Assembly (NCBI GenBank): GCA_002914805.1
Contig: JXTB01000032.1
Location: 1,176,943 to 1,240,942, forward strand
Reading direction: 5' to 3'
Length of the DNA: 64,000 nucleotides
Source: Parasponia andersonii
Taxonomy: Eukaryota; Streptophyta; Magnoliopsida; Rosales; Cannabaceae
A program made the position numbers and the translations under genes. Below the pieces are notes generated by a model. It searched no databases and was not told the origin of the DNA. It was given only the letters and a program-made list of their open reading frames with translations. The stretch's first letter is position 1. Every line of letters starts with the position of its first letter. Below, piece by piece: positions 1 to 12,479 of this stretch.

Positions 1-387
1 GCTTGAGTCTGTCAGGGGTGAGATTTGGACAAATCGCCGTTCTGTCAGGATGGCTTGCTCCTTGCGTACACCTACCCAAGATCGCATTAAATGCTCTGTC
101 TGGGTTTGGAGTTGTGAGCTACTTTCCATTATATTCTGGTGGAAGACCCTTGGGCTTCCGACCCCCCCAGCTGTCGAGACAAAGGTCGGACTGGGCCGAG
201 TCTATCCAGGGTCTGTGATGGGTTCGGCCCTAACCTCGGACAGCCCAATAGCCGATGTGGTATCACGTGTGACCCGCGTGGTTTCTAACTACTCACTCTC
301 GATACCTGTCGAACAGTGGGCCCCATTTATGACCTGTTCTGCCGCTTAATCGTCCACGTGGTGTATGATTTAGGAACGGGTCCTACA
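1..387. mobile_element. Probable end of an LTR, cut by the window edge
   Basis: This block is clearly richer in G+C than the A+T-rich DNA that follows, and it changes character abruptly near 387-400. Read rightward it ends in GGGTCCTACA; read on the other strand it starts TGTAGGACCC. Both fit the TG...CA rule for LTR ends. There is no long coding frame; the two short frames here match no protein I know. The partner LTR and internal region would lie left of the window, so the assignment rests on base composition and end motif only. It could also be the edge of another repeat type. Confidence 0.35.
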
Positions 388-1991
388 ATGATGATATTAT
401 TCTATGGTTATCTGATTCGGATAGATAGAAGAAAGAAATAGGATGAAAAATAACCATCCCATATATATATATATATATATTTGTTTATAAGTATGATACA
501 TGTACAATATTAATATAATCTATGCTCTATTTACCTAAATATATACATGAAATAATTATCACATATGTATATTTAATTTTTATCTACTCATATCTTAATT
601 ATCTTTAAAAATAATAATAATGAGTTTGAAGACTTAACCCTTTTATATATTTGAATTTTAGAATTAAAAACATTTAAGTATACTCCTCTATTCGATATTA
701 TATCAATTTTGAGAAAGAAAAAATTTATGTTTACTTAATATATTTAACTATGGTTTTCTCTAATTTCTATTGATTAATTTCCACACTATTCTTGCTTTAA
801 AAAAAAAAAAAATTAATTGGGTGAATATGGTATTGCAATCAACCTATAAAAAGATGTGGATTGTAATTAAAAAAAAAAATTGTCGTCGATCTACCATATT
901 ACCACCATTTCTAAAGAGAAATGAGTAGGGTATGGTAATACCTGTCATAGGTGTAAGGTATCGGCAGGTAATATATTTGCTAGTTTAAAATAAAAAGTAA
1001 TATATTTTTCTTATTTTAATAATAGCATAGATTCATACACACCATACAACAAAATGTAAATCTGATACTATTACGGTATCACAACATAATTTTGACAAAT
1101 TCACACAAGGGACCATTTAGATCTAATTTGGTCAATTGAATGGCTATATTTAATGTTCCTAGAAGCACATGACTAAAAACTAGTATTTTACTAAAACACG
1201 AAGGAGACTTTTGATAATTTGCTCAACAAATAATTTCTATATTAAAAAAAATAAATTCAAAAACCTTTACAATTCTCTTGCCAGATAAACTCATCCTACA
1301 CACCTAAAATAAACAAAACTAAATTAAGTGCAATAGACATGGTTAACAACAATGCCATAAAAAGGACAAACAAAATAAACAAATATAAAATATACAACAA
1401 TAATTTACTAAATGCTAAAGGGACAACTAAATTGTTAATGAGAGTTTGAACCATTGTAGAAGACCTAAACTAAAATTTTAGGCCTATATAAATCTTTAAT
1501 TATTCTAAAACACATCATCCATCATTTGATTTAGCTTTTCTGAACAATATAATAATAAGTCTTTTATAAAAATTGATATTCATCGGTATAGATTCTTCCA
1601 GATTTAGAACTCGCAATATATATATATATATATAAAGTATTAAACTCACGTATATTTAGAATCAAGTGGGACAAAAAGAATTATAAATTATAATCTACGA
1701 TAACAAGCTACCATCACATAAATGAATAATTAATAGACAAAAAACATAAAACACAATGAAAATGAAATTATGACAAAAACAAGTCATAATGTAGTATTCC
1801 AAAAAAGTTGAAGTTCTAGAGAGAGAAAGGAGAAGAGAGGGTAATATTTTCAACATTAAGCTGTATAATGATTAATGATTTATTTTTTTATATCAACAAA
1901 ATCACCCTTTTATTAAAACTAAATAGTATGTGTATCTCTTTATTTTCAAAAAACCCAAAAGGCTAAAATTATTTTATATTTCTAGAACATG

Positions 1992-2030
<39 letters not shown>

Positions 2031-2067
2031 ATATTGTCATTTTGGTCAAACTTCTACAAAAAAATTA
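388..2067. other. A+T-rich intergenic DNA with TA microsatellites
   Basis: I see no gene here. The stretch is strongly A+T-rich and has no reading frame of useful length. It carries (TA)n runs near 463-480, 1617-1634 and 1993-2024, plus several A or T homopolymers. Nothing resembles an RNA gene or a conserved protein. Confidence 0.6.
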
Positions 2068-5000
2068 GGGGTGCTCAAAATCCGATTCAGACCGATTGAC
2101 CCGACCGATCCAATCCAATCCAATCTCAAAAAAATTAGATATCTAATTATAATTGGATTGGATTGGATTCTAAAAATTGGATTTGAATTGGATTGGTTCG
2201 ATTAGCAAATCATAATGTAAAAAATCCAATTACAACCGAACCGATCTAACTTTAAATATAGATACTACCACACTAGATTAGAAAGAAAAAAAAAATCCTA
2301 TCAGTGATCTCATATATATTCTAGGTTTAGTCTCTTAGCCTCTCACTATTCTACCACCTTTCTCAGTTCCTCAAACCTTCACATATTCGGTTGAAAGTTT
2401 CTCCTGGTATGTTTATATCTACCATATTTCTTTTGTTTATTTCGAACTTAGGCATGATTTCTTCATCTACTCGATACTTTTATTTTTAGCTTTCCATTAG
2501 CTTTGTTTCTATGCTTTTCCTTCGTTTAATTTGTTTTTTTTCCTTAGTGGTTTGTATGATGATTATGTTTTATCTTTTTTACTTTTTCCTTAATTATCTT
2601 AGTGCTTTGTTACTTTGTTTTTGTATCCATTTGATTTTTTTTCCTTTTGTTTTTCTTTATGATTTGGATGGCTACGTGTGACTTGGACTTTGGATGGTTT
2701 TTTTTTTTTAATTAGCTTTCTTTCTTTGCTTTTCCTTAGATTGATTTGTTTTTTCCTTAGTGATTTGTATGATTTTACCCATTGTCTTTTTTTTTTTTTT
2801 TTTAAATTATCTTAGTGTTTGTAACTTGCTTTTAGTTTGTATATAATTCTTTTTTTTTTTAAGTTGATAAATACCTTGTGTATTATAGATGACTTCAAAC
2901 GTCTATGAAGAAATTTTTGAACTAATTTCTCTTGAGAATGAAAGTCTTGAAAGAAGGATAGTGACACTGGATGAAGTTTTTATTGATGTTAAAACTTTGA
3001 AAGTGTGTGTAATAGAGCCTTCGTCAACTAATCCATCCATCCAACCAAACACAGATAGCAACAATAATGGTGTGAGTCCTACTCTTCCATCAAAAAGAAA
3101 GCCCACAAGGTCTCCATCACTTGTTTGGGAGCATTTCACTAAGGTTTGTGATGATAAAAAGAATCCTAGAGCTAAATGCAATTATTATGGTGTGTCATAT
3201 ACATGTTAGAGTAAAAAGAATGGAACATCTAATATTTTAGGTCACTTGTATAATCAATGCAAGAAGTATCTAAATAGAGAAGATAAGAGGTAAAAGACAT
3301 CATTCTTTCAGCCAAAAAAGGGTTCAAATGTATTATTGGGGCCCGTTCTTATAATCTTGAGTTAACTCGAGAGTATATTGCTAGGATGTTGATTGTTAAT
3401 GAACTCCAAGTTAATTTTATGGAGCGTCAAGGTTTTAAGGATCTTATAAGGATTGTTAAACCTAGATTTATGGTCTCTTCACCACATACTGCGACTCGTG
3501 ACAGTCTCTATCTCTACATGCAAGAGAAAAAAAAGTTAAAAGAATTCTTTATTAGCACAAAACAATGAGTGTGCCTTACCACAGATACTTGGACTTCATA
3601 CCAAAATTTGCTTTATATGTGCTTAACTTGTCATTATAGGGATGAGAATTGGCATTTGCATAAAAAAAAATGTTGAGCTATTGTATGGTTCCAAACCATA
3701 AGGGTGAAACTCTTGGAAAGGACATTGAACAATGCTTATTGGAATGGGGCATTGAAAGTGTATTCTGTGTTACAGTGGATAGTGCTTCTAATAATCATAC
3801 TGCTGACTGTCTTGTTGGGTCTGTTTGTGATTAGGGTGGTGCAATTTTACAAGGGGTGCACATGCAAATGCGATGTTATGCACATATCCTGAATTTAATT
3901 GTGATAGAAGACTTAAAGGAGCATGTGGATGTTATAACAAAGATTAGAAATGTTGTTAGGTTTGTGAGGGGATCTGGTACTAGAATGCAAAAATTGAAAT
4001 CTTGTGCAGAACAAGCAAAGATTTCTACCGAGAAAACTGCGTGCCTAGATGTTGCTACTTGTTGGAATTCAAATTATTAATGTTAGAACTTGCTATTCAA
4101 TACGAAAAGGCATTTGAGAGAATAGAGACACTGACGTTGGATATGTGAAGGAGTTTTGTAGTGGTGAAGGAAGTAGATCTCCTACTTCTAATGATTGGGA
4201 CAAGGTAAGGTATTTTGTCAAGTTTCTAAAGATTTTTTATGATGCTACATTGCGGTTCTCAGGTATTCTCTATGTTATCTCAAAAATATTTTTCTAGATC
4301 AAATTTGTTTTATTGCCAATCAATTAAAGGTTTGGGGTAATAGTGATGATGTAAGACTGAGTATAATGGTTGAGTCAATGAAAGTAAAATATAACAAGTA
4401 TTGGGAAGGTATAGAAAAGATTAATCCTATGTTGTTTGTTGCTGTTTTACCCACACTTTAAGGAAATTTATGTTTCAATTTGCTTTGAGATATTGTGTAA
4501 TAGGGATGTAGAGGAGGCTCAAAAGGAAACAAAAAAAAATTAGAGGTATTTTGAGCAACATGTATGATGAGTATTGTCTTTTATACTCATATTTGGATAT
4601 ATATAATTCATCTACTTCCCAAGATAAGGATGATATGGAGGTTGATAGTGGTGATGTTGATGCATACAAGAAGTTTCAAACTCGTACCAAAATAAGACAT
4701 AAGGCAACTGATAATATGGAACCTAAGACTGAGGTTGATAAATACTTGATGGAGGCATATAAGGACCCAAATGATCAAACATTTGACATTTTAACCTAGT
4801 AGAAGATGAATTCTAGTAGATACAAGATTCTTTCTTTGATAGCACGTGATGTGTTGGTTATAGCTGTGTCCACTGTAGCATGTGAATCAGTATTTTCTAC
4901 TGGAGGTCGTATCATTGACTCATTTAGGAGCTCATTAAATCCTAAAACTATTCAAGCATGATTTGTACTCAAAATTGGCTTCGTGACCAGCCAACAATGG

Positions 5001-5689
5001 AGCATTGTGACATAGATGATGAGGTTGAAATAATTACAGAAGTTATAAAAACTTGTACTTTATTTCTATTTCATTTTCTTATTTTTTATTTATTTTCACA
5101 ACCTAACATTCTTTTTTAATATTTTGCAGAGGTTTTAGTTGGGATTGGAGATCTTACTATTGATTAGACTTCTTTGATTTAAGGAGTTTTAATCTTTGCA
5201 TGAATGTTATTTTAGTTTAAGACATTTAGAACTATTTTTGTGTGATGTATTAGGTTATTATTTTTATGTTTAAGGCATTGTGATGGATACTAGATTGATG
5301 GTATTGTTTATGTTATAGAGTTTGAAATATTAAGACTTGAGTTTTTATGTTTTTTATGTTATGCTTTTTATGTTTTTAAGCTAATTTGTATTTAGACATA
5401 GACGGTCAATGGTGAATTAATATCCTTCAATTGCTTTTTTTGATGAATATGATCATGGGATGTCTAATAGTACAAATTTTTTGTTAAAAATACTGATTCT
5501 GAAAAAGTCCACAAAGGCCCATAACTGATTATGCAATATTGATCCAATTTAATTAGTAATTGGATTGGATTTGATCAGATTTTACACTCAAATTAGATTG
5601 GATTGGATATATATTTTCTAAAACCAACCTATAATTGGATTGGATGGAATACTTTTAAAATAGATTGAATTTTAACTGAGGAGCACCCC
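2068..5689 (+). mobile_element. hAT-superfamily DNA transposon, degenerate
   Basis: A 9-bp terminal inverted repeat, GGGGTGCTC at 2068-2076 and GAGCACCCC at 5681-5689, bounds a 3.6-kb unit enclosing a decayed hAT transposase. Just inside both ends lie clusters of the subterminal motif ATTGGATTGGAT and its complement (about 2105-2250 and 5540-5650), as expected for transposase binding sites in hAT elements. The 8 bp flanks, AAAAAAAT on the left and TGAAAAAT on the right, match at 6 of 8 positions and may be a worn 8-bp target duplication. Ends, subterminal repeats and transposase family agree. The element cannot move itself because its coding frame is broken. Confidence 0.8.
2889..5170 (+). 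pseudogene. hAT transposase pseudogene (BED finger to C-terminal dimerisation domain)
   Basis: Pieces of one hAT transposase lie in order but in several frames with stops. The BED zinc-finger region is at about 3110-3290; it starts SLVWEHFTKV and has a later H-x5-C. Its first metal pair reads CNYY instead of the expected C-x2-C, so the finger lacks a ligand. A middle segment with the CYAHILNLIV motif and a DVATCWNSN motif is at about 3870-4080, typical of the RICESLEEPER/Ac-like catalytic core. The C-terminal hAT dimerisation domain runs about 4735-4990, with VDKYL, then the RYKILSLIARDVL and ESVFSTGGRIID motifs and a final NWLRDQP. Frame changes near 3210-3390, 3570-3700 and 4080-4550 and stops such as the one after FDILT (near 4799) rule out an intact protein. 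An intron near 5020-5130 is possible. Confidence 0.8.
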
Positions 5690-5750
5690 AATGAAAAATG
5701 ACAATAATGTCTTTACCTTGACTGAGATATTGACTAGTCCACTCAACCCT

Positions 5751-6162
5751 TATAAGTTCCGGTACATAGACCAAATGATTTAATGCACACAAAAGTTCCT
5801 AGATTCATGAAGATATAGAATATATAAGTTATCATACTTGCATATCGACCATTTGAGTCTCCAACCATTATTCCAATAATTACATATCCAAGTTGACCTA
5901 TGGACGAATATGAGCATAGATTTCATGCTTTTTTGAGTAATAGCAATGAGATTCCTCAATATCATGCTAAGAATAGCTAGGATTTCCGGAAGAAGATGCC
6001 ATTCGTTTGATGAAAAATAAAAAAGAATATTGAAAATTTGAGTGGCTGAAACTGAAACAACTATTTTTGAAGTAACAAAAAGAAAAGCAACAACTGGAAT
6101 GAGAGAATCAGAGTCGAAACGAGGATTCCTCACTTCTTTCTCTCATTCAAAACCGTGCATGA
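5751..6162 (-). pseudogene. ndhB: Nuclear insert of chloroplast DNA: ndhB intron end and exon 2 fragment
   Basis: Read on the minus strand, this block begins with the end of a group II intron: ATGAAAGTCTCATGCACGG (near 6145-6162) is the 3' half of domain V as found in the ndhB intron. It runs straight into plastid ndhB exon 2, which encodes a membrane subunit of the plastid NADH dehydrogenase-like complex. Recognisable segments are [18 protein letters not shown] and [11 protein letters not shown] 2-bp deletion close to 5920 shifts the frame, after which the matching ndhB sequence is read out of frame until a stop at 5780-5782; nucleotide similarity continues left to about 5751 (TATGTACCGGAAC on the minus strand). 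Several substitutions show it is an old, non-functional copy (NUPT). Similarity stops abruptly at both ends. The identification is from memory of ndhB, not a search. Confidence 0.85.
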
Positions 6163-9100
6163 GACTTTCATTAGAAAGATTTGAAATCTATTACCAAAAA
6201 CACACACATTATCGACATCTCTTTGCAAATGTTAAACCCCAACAAATTGGTAAATTCTTCTTTTCTTCATTTTTTTAAAAAATAATATAGGTAATGGAAA
6301 ATAAGAGTGATATATTGTTTTCGAACATATTGAAGGGTACTTCAAATATTCAAAGAAAAGTATTTTAGATATATAACATTCACTAAATAAGTATTTTATT
6401 TTAAAGTACATAAAAAGCTATTTCTATAAACGTAAAAGTACATGACCAATAAAAAAGAAAATAGTTTAAGCATTTGTCTCTAAAAATCAAAACAAGATAT
6501 ATTATATCTATAACCATATTCGAAACACGAATCGAGCTTGTCTTCGACCTGCTTGTACAATTTTTTGATAATTTATTTGTACTGTAACTTTTGTTGTCTC
6601 ATTATCTGGGCTATTATTTCGCTTGGGTAGCAAGTCTTTACGGCATCATCTTAGTATTTTTAACAATTTTAGGTTTCTGACTCTAATGGAACTAGCTATA
6701 TAAATGTTGTTCAGAGGGCAGAGGTGCCTGCTATACACTTGGAGAACATGCCATACAACACAGATCTAAGTTAATTTTGATCCTTATTTTCCAAAATTTG
6801 TTAGTATACTTTTCTTTCCAGACCTCCCAACTTTTTGTCCCAGTTCGACGAGTTCTAAAAGCTTGTATCACGCTGCATTCCTTTCTTTATCATCCCTTAA
6901 TCGGACAATCTTCGATTAGGTTGAGTTAATGTTCGTTCTTCTTCTTCTTTTTTTTTTTTTTATTTAAAAAATATATATATAGACGAAGCTTTTGCTTCCT
7001 TATTAATTTGTATACTTGTAGAACTTCAAAACAAGATTGATCCAAGTTAGCTTCGCTTTTGCCCGTCTTGTTTTCGTATATTTCGATTTTATTGACGTCT
7101 GATAAAGGAAAATGTTAACATATGAATTAATTTTGGTTTGGACTTGTGTTTATTTGCATTTATTTTACTTGATGGGTCTTAATAATCTCATAGAAGGAAG
7201 TTTTACAACATAAGATAGTTTGCAAGTTCATAGATTGTATTTATTTTGATTCATATACAAAATTAGATTTTATAATTTGATATTTTGAATCTTTTTTATT
7301 TTATTATTGCCATCTAAAAACAAACAAAAGTTAACCGTGTTTCCATCCAAAGAAGCGAGTCAATTGTAAATTTTTGGTTTGTTGAGGTTCAATCTTCTGA
7401 TTAACATGCTGTTTGTTTTACTAATTGATTTTCTTTGTTCAAAATTTATATGGAAACAATCTCAGAACAATTCTTCCTTTTTGTTTTTAGTTCAAGCTAT
7501 TAGTCCAGGACTAAATCTATGATCATGTATATAATTGCATGCGAAAGTTATACGTGAGACAAAAGTAGAGATCTCCATGTTTTCCCATGTTTTACTAATC
7601 ACCTTATTAATATCGATATTGGCTGAAATTTATGGAAAAATCACGAAAATCACAAATAATTAGCTAAAATTATAAATTACTTATTAAAATTTTAGGAAAT
7701 ACTAGATCATTCAATAATTCACCAACAAATTAGTTTTCTTGCAAAAAGTAACATACATGTAACTTAATATAGTGTGATACTTTTCGATTATTATTGTAAC
7801 GTTTAACTGCAATAATTGTGAGCATTCTTTGCAAAATAAGTGTTTGATATAATATATTTTAAGAAATACGTTCCTCTTATTAATTTTTTGATAAACACAC
7901 TTTTTTAATTTTTAAATTATTTTAAATACAAAAATGTCTCTATCACTTATCTTATAAGGTCTACATTTTGATTAGACATAGAAAGGAATTGCTAGATATT
8001 TGTCTAGTATAAACTTAATATTCTTTCTAGTTTTGTCTGATGTTAAACACTCAAATATACCCTCTTTTTTTTTCATGCTAAATTTCTAAATACTTTGTCT
8101 AGCTCTCAACTTCACTCAACTCCACGGTCTACACAGATCGACATCTTTCCCTATCAGATTTCTAGATATCTTATCTAATGCCTATGCCTTTTGACTTAAG
8201 AGTATATAAGTTTTTTTGTACTTTTTTTTTAAAAGAGTGTATTTTATCTAAAAACTATTGAGAGGAGTGTATTTTCTAAAATTTCCTATTACATAGATAT
8301 ATTTCACCTAATTTTCTTAATTATTGTACTTATTTTTTTTTTTCATTTTCAAAAGTATATATGAGAAAATAGATAAATGACCATTTTTTTTTAATTTGTT
8401 TAAATATCTATATTTCAAAAACTATAACTAAATGTTCATTTGTTTGAAATTTTAGTTGTAAAATATATTATATTTCTATTTTTGATATTAAGTAATTTTG
8501 TCATTTAGTTATAAACTTTTAATATTTGTCTTATACTAAATTTTGGAAAAAAAAAATTATCAAACAGCTAGTCAGCTTTGTATATATTGTACTTGAATTA
8601 ATAATGGTGAAAAAATGTGATTTTCTTTTCTAAATCACGAACTTGCTATCGTTACCAATATTTCTTCGATATTTCCGATATTTCCCACATTATTCTTTGT
8701 AGAGTTGTGAGCAATTTTTCGGATGTCGATACCAATATCGACATTTACCAATATTTCTCCAATATTGTCCCGCTGTTCTGACATTTTTTTTTCCCAATGA
8801 TATCTATACCGGACCATGGCTAGAGCGATATTTCAGTGAAAATATCAATTTTTCCGTCGTCGTCCTCGAGCTGGTCCTAAAAGGTGATTTTTTAAGAGTC
8901 CTAAAATCATTTTATCCCAAAACACTACAATCTAGGTCCATTTCCCGCGTAATATTCTTGCCATGAAAATGGGAGCAACGGTAGTTCAAACAGAGAAATA
9001 TTGTAGAAAAATGGCTAAAAAAAATGAAAGAAGAAAATATGAGTAATCTTCGCAAACCATGGCTTAAGACAAAAAGTATTCATATGTTCTTGGCTTTTTA

Positions 9101-9353
9101 CTACTCCACCTTCTATCTTACAGTTCAAAAACTTCTCCTTTCTCACCGGTATTATTTCAAACACTCTAGTATCAAGTAAAAAAGAGGTGGTGTAGTGAAG
9201 AAAGGAAAAGGCTAATCTAATAATGGTAGTCTTTCAGACTTTCACTGAATAAATAACTAACCAAGAGATTAAAACAAAAACAAATGAAAAGCAACTTTGG
9301 CAAACGTACATTTTGTTTGTGCAAATTAGGCATTAAGTGCTTCATGCTCCGGC
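6163..9353. other. Intergenic DNA between the plastid insert and the aldolase gene
   Basis: I find no gene. Most is A+T-rich with T and A runs. Part of about 8630-8850 is built of repeated short motifs such as CCAATATTTC, CGATATTTC and CGATACC, and one strand reads open for 60 codons, but this looks like low-complexity repeat DNA. The last 300 bases hold the 3' untranslated region of the aldolase gene on the minus strand. Confidence 0.5.
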
Positions 9354-9983
9354 TTAGTAGGTGTAGCCCTTGACGAACATTCCTTTCTTGGCTTCCTCAC
9401 TTTCACCTTCGGCAGAGTACCTTCCGAGCTGAGCCAATGAGTTTGCCTTTGCACGCACCAACAACGCCTTTTGTGCAGCTTCCACATTCTCGGGACGTCC
9501 TTGCCATGTCTTGAGCACAGTGTTCTGCAGGGCACGAGCGTATGAGAAGGATACATGCCACGGGTTGGGGCTTTGGTTCATTGCATTCAAGTTTAAGGTG
9601 GCTTCTACTTCGGATTGGCCTCCTGACAGGAACTGCGAGACAAAAAGAAAAGGAAAACAAGTAGACACCACTGTCAAGAGTCTTCATCAGAAATCATTAA
9701 TAGTTCATGCATGAATGAATAAATAAATAATCATATCGATCAACAAGAAGGAAAAGCCAATGTGATATTCTTCAAAAGCAAGAAGAAGAAATCTTTGCAC
9801 CAACGACTGCTAAGTATGGACACTTAATCTCAGCTTAACCAAACCTCCAAAGTAACTATAAAGTCTCATATGTGACACTAACAGATCAAGAACAAGCTGA
9901 TATGTTTTGTGGCTGAGAATGGGTTATGCTGGACGGTTGAAGATGTAATGAAGGTTTAATTTTAATATATATATGAACATCTG

Positions 9984-10041
<58 letters not shown>

Positions 10042-12302
10042 ACTCTAACCAGGTGAAAAGGACCGATCACTTACCATTTCAGAGATTATTACAGATTGGT
10101 TAATGCTTACCATGATTCCAGGAACTGCTGGAGGAACTCTCCTCTTTAGCACAGTGAGCGTGTATTTGGCAATGGTCTCTGGAGAAGCTTTCTCCTTGTG
10201 CTCAGCACCGGGTGTTACCATGCTGGGCTTAAGAAGGATTCCTTCGAAGACCACATTGTTTTCAGCCAAGTAGAAGAAGACTTCAGACCAGACCTTCTCG
10301 GCCACTTCTCGGGTCCTCTCAATTGGGTGGTCACCATCAAGAAGAATCTCAGGCTCCACAATGGGCACAAGACCATTATCCTGTACAGAGAAGACAAGAA
10401 AAATCGTTTGCTCAATTAAGTCTAATCTGTTTATCAAACAGCAATGGCCATGACATCTCATAGAACTTTTCAATAAAGCAATTATTAAACAACATAATCA
10501 AGAAGATCAATTTGACATGAAAGGATTTAACCTTTTTTTTTAAGTCTAAAAAATAAGTGACTTCAAGTATTACGAACATATTCCAACACTCATAAGGGAT
10601 GAAAAAGACAAAAGTTTATGTCAATCAATATTTTCTACCAGAATTTTCCAGGTAACAACAGTAGATATCAACTTAATCAAATATATCTACCAAAATATAG
10701 CAGTGCTTTACATCTTATACATAACCAAAACATGGGCACGAGCAGAGCTATTCCTCAACCCAACAAGTTTGGAATTTATTCTAGGAAAATTTACTACACC
10801 TGAGAAATAGCAGCATAACGTGCAAGTCCCCAAGCAGCTTCCTTCACAGCTAGAGCAGAAGGACCACTAGGAATGCTAACAACTGTTCGCCTAAATATGT
10901 CAACAAGAAAACACCAAGGCATGAACTTCTTTGCTGCTTGGAATGAAACTACTTGCCCAACATCTTGCAGAACTAAAATTCAAATCTAGAATACACTTAA
11001 TTTAAATGACTCACCATTTAGCAAAACGAGCACCTTGCTTGTAGTATTCAGCAGATCTTGAAGCCAATCCGTCTAAACCTTGGCACCAAGATTCACCGTT
11101 CGACCCAGGCAAAGGAACCAAACCCTGAAACCCAAAACATTAGAATGCTATTAAACTAAGGATATTAATAACAACAAAGGGTCTAACCCAAAGTTCTTGA
11201 TGAAAAAAAATCCAAGTATAAAACTTGCAACAGTGGCATCATCACACCTTATCAACTTTAATTCCGGGCACAATTTTCTCCTCACGCAAACAGTCAACAA
11301 ACTTCTTTCCATCGGTTGTTGACTGGTAGAGTGTCTCCTCAAAAAGAATGGCGCCAGAGATGTATTCCCCGAGGCCGGGAGTGGTGAGAAGGAGTTGCCT
11401 GTAAGCTTGACGGTTGGTCTCTGTGTTGTCCAAGCCTATGGATGCTAACCTCTTTCCACAGGTCGCATTCGACTCATCGATTGCAAGGATACCCCGACCA
11501 GGGGATGCAATGGATTTCTACAGCATCGGAAAATAATAAATAAACATCAAAAAGGTCTTTAAAATGCTATTGTGACAGAACTTTTCTGTTTTTCAATTTA
11601 TAATAAATAATAAATAAATAAAAAACCCTTCTTGTTTTGTGGTATTCTTCTTAAGAATACTTAAATTTTCGTGACTAATAGTTATAAAATTCATATAACA
11701 TTACAAATAATTAGAAAACTAATAATTTACTCTCGTAAACAAAGTAGTATAAATTGGTTCTGCTACAATTTGTTATCAAAATTCTCCTAAATCCTTATAA
11801 AGCACTTCGTATATTGAATAATTAAAACTTTACTATCTCACAGGATTGGCCTCAACTAAGACTTTTAAAACCAAACCCAAATGAACAATCAACAAAAACT
11901 AACAAAACTACGACACAAAAGCATCATCACTATCAACCCACATCTTCAAAGAAAAAATCCATGGATCATCCATTTTCGCGATAAATCTAACAAAAACTTG
12001 ATCCAAACTAAAATGGAAAATCTATATCTACAAACATATATATATATATATATATATGTATAACATGCAAGACGAAACTTTCAAATCAAAGAACGAATCA
12101 AACAATTCTCCACGCATGGAGGAGCCGAAGAGGGACTCACGGCGGTTTGGACGAGTTCATCGTTGTAAGCTCCGGCACGGATCGCGACGGAGACTCGGCG
12201 CGTGGAGTGGCGCGTGGAGGATCCGGCGCGCTGGGAGAAGGAGTGCTGACCGATCCACTGGGATGACGGAGCGTTAAGCTTGACGAAGCTGGCACAGGCC
12301 AT
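9354..12302 (-). CDS. FBA: Fructose-bisphosphate aldolase, class I, chloroplastic
   Basis: The enzyme catalyses the reversible condensation of dihydroxyacetone phosphate with glyceraldehyde 3-phosphate (fructose 1,6-bisphosphate) or erythrose 4-phosphate (sedoheptulose 1,7-bisphosphate) in the Calvin cycle, in the stroma. Six exons with GT-AG junctions in frame: 12302-12141, 11517-11248, 11124-11015, 10890-10800, 10380-10111, 9632-9354, giving 393 residues, normal for the plastid form. Residues 1 to about 45 are Ser/Arg-rich and lack acidic residues, as expected for a transit peptide; mature-like sequence starts near AYNDEL. Family landmarks are [22 protein letters not shown] with the Schiff-base lysine at about residue 262, and FLSGGQSE. 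The protein ends KGYTY; the lysine in this tail is the site trimethylated by LSMT in other plants (family knowledge). The start is the ATG opening [10 protein letters not shown]. All exons are open, so the gene looks functional. Expression is probably light-responsive, by family. Confidence 0.96.
9984..10041. repeat. Palindromic compound microsatellite (TC)9(TA)9(GA)n in aldolase intron 5
   Basis: Within the intron between aldolase exons 5 and 6, nine TC units are followed by nine TA units and then at least ten GA units. The first 54 bases are a perfect palindrome, since the reverse complement of (TC)9(TA)9(GA)9 is itself. In single-stranded DNA or RNA it could fold into one long hairpin. Confidence 0.9.
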
Positions 12303-12457
12303 GGCTCTTCCAACCCCCGAAAACGACGACGAATTGACGAGAGAGAGAGAGAGAGAGAGAACGGGGGTTTTGGTTTTGGAACTGGGCTGGCTGCTATGAC
12401 ACTATTATTAGTGCTTGCTTTTTGCACTTTTTTTTTCCTCTTTTTTTTTTTTTGGTT

Positions 12458-12465
12458 TTTATATA
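12458..12465 (-). promoter_or_regulatory. TATA box of the aldolase gene
   Basis: On the minus strand the sequence reads TATATAAA, about 155 bases before the aldolase start codon. Transcription would begin near 12425-12435, giving a leader of roughly 125-130 nt. That leader contains a CT-rich tract: (GA)10 on the plus strand at 12341-12360. Position and motif fit a plant TATA promoter; there is no experimental support. Confidence 0.55.
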
Positions 12466-12479
12466 AAATGAAATTTATA

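Noticed and set aside
2105..2250. Short repeated units resembling a CRISPR-like array
   Set aside because: They are hAT subterminal TTGGA motifs mirrored at the other end of the element; spacing is irregular and the organism is a plant.
5780..6133. 117-codon minus-strand frame with hydrophobic segments, apparently a new membrane protein
   Set aside because: It is derived from plastid ndhB exon 2, part of it out of frame, within a nuclear plastid insert.
8635..8850. 60-codon frame in GATATT/CCAATATT-rich sequence
   Set aside because: The open frame follows from low-complexity repeats; no domain is recognised.
12137..12427. Second minus-strand frame starting upstream of the aldolase ATG
   Set aside because: Out of frame with the aldolase transit peptide; serine/proline-rich because of the CT-rich leader.
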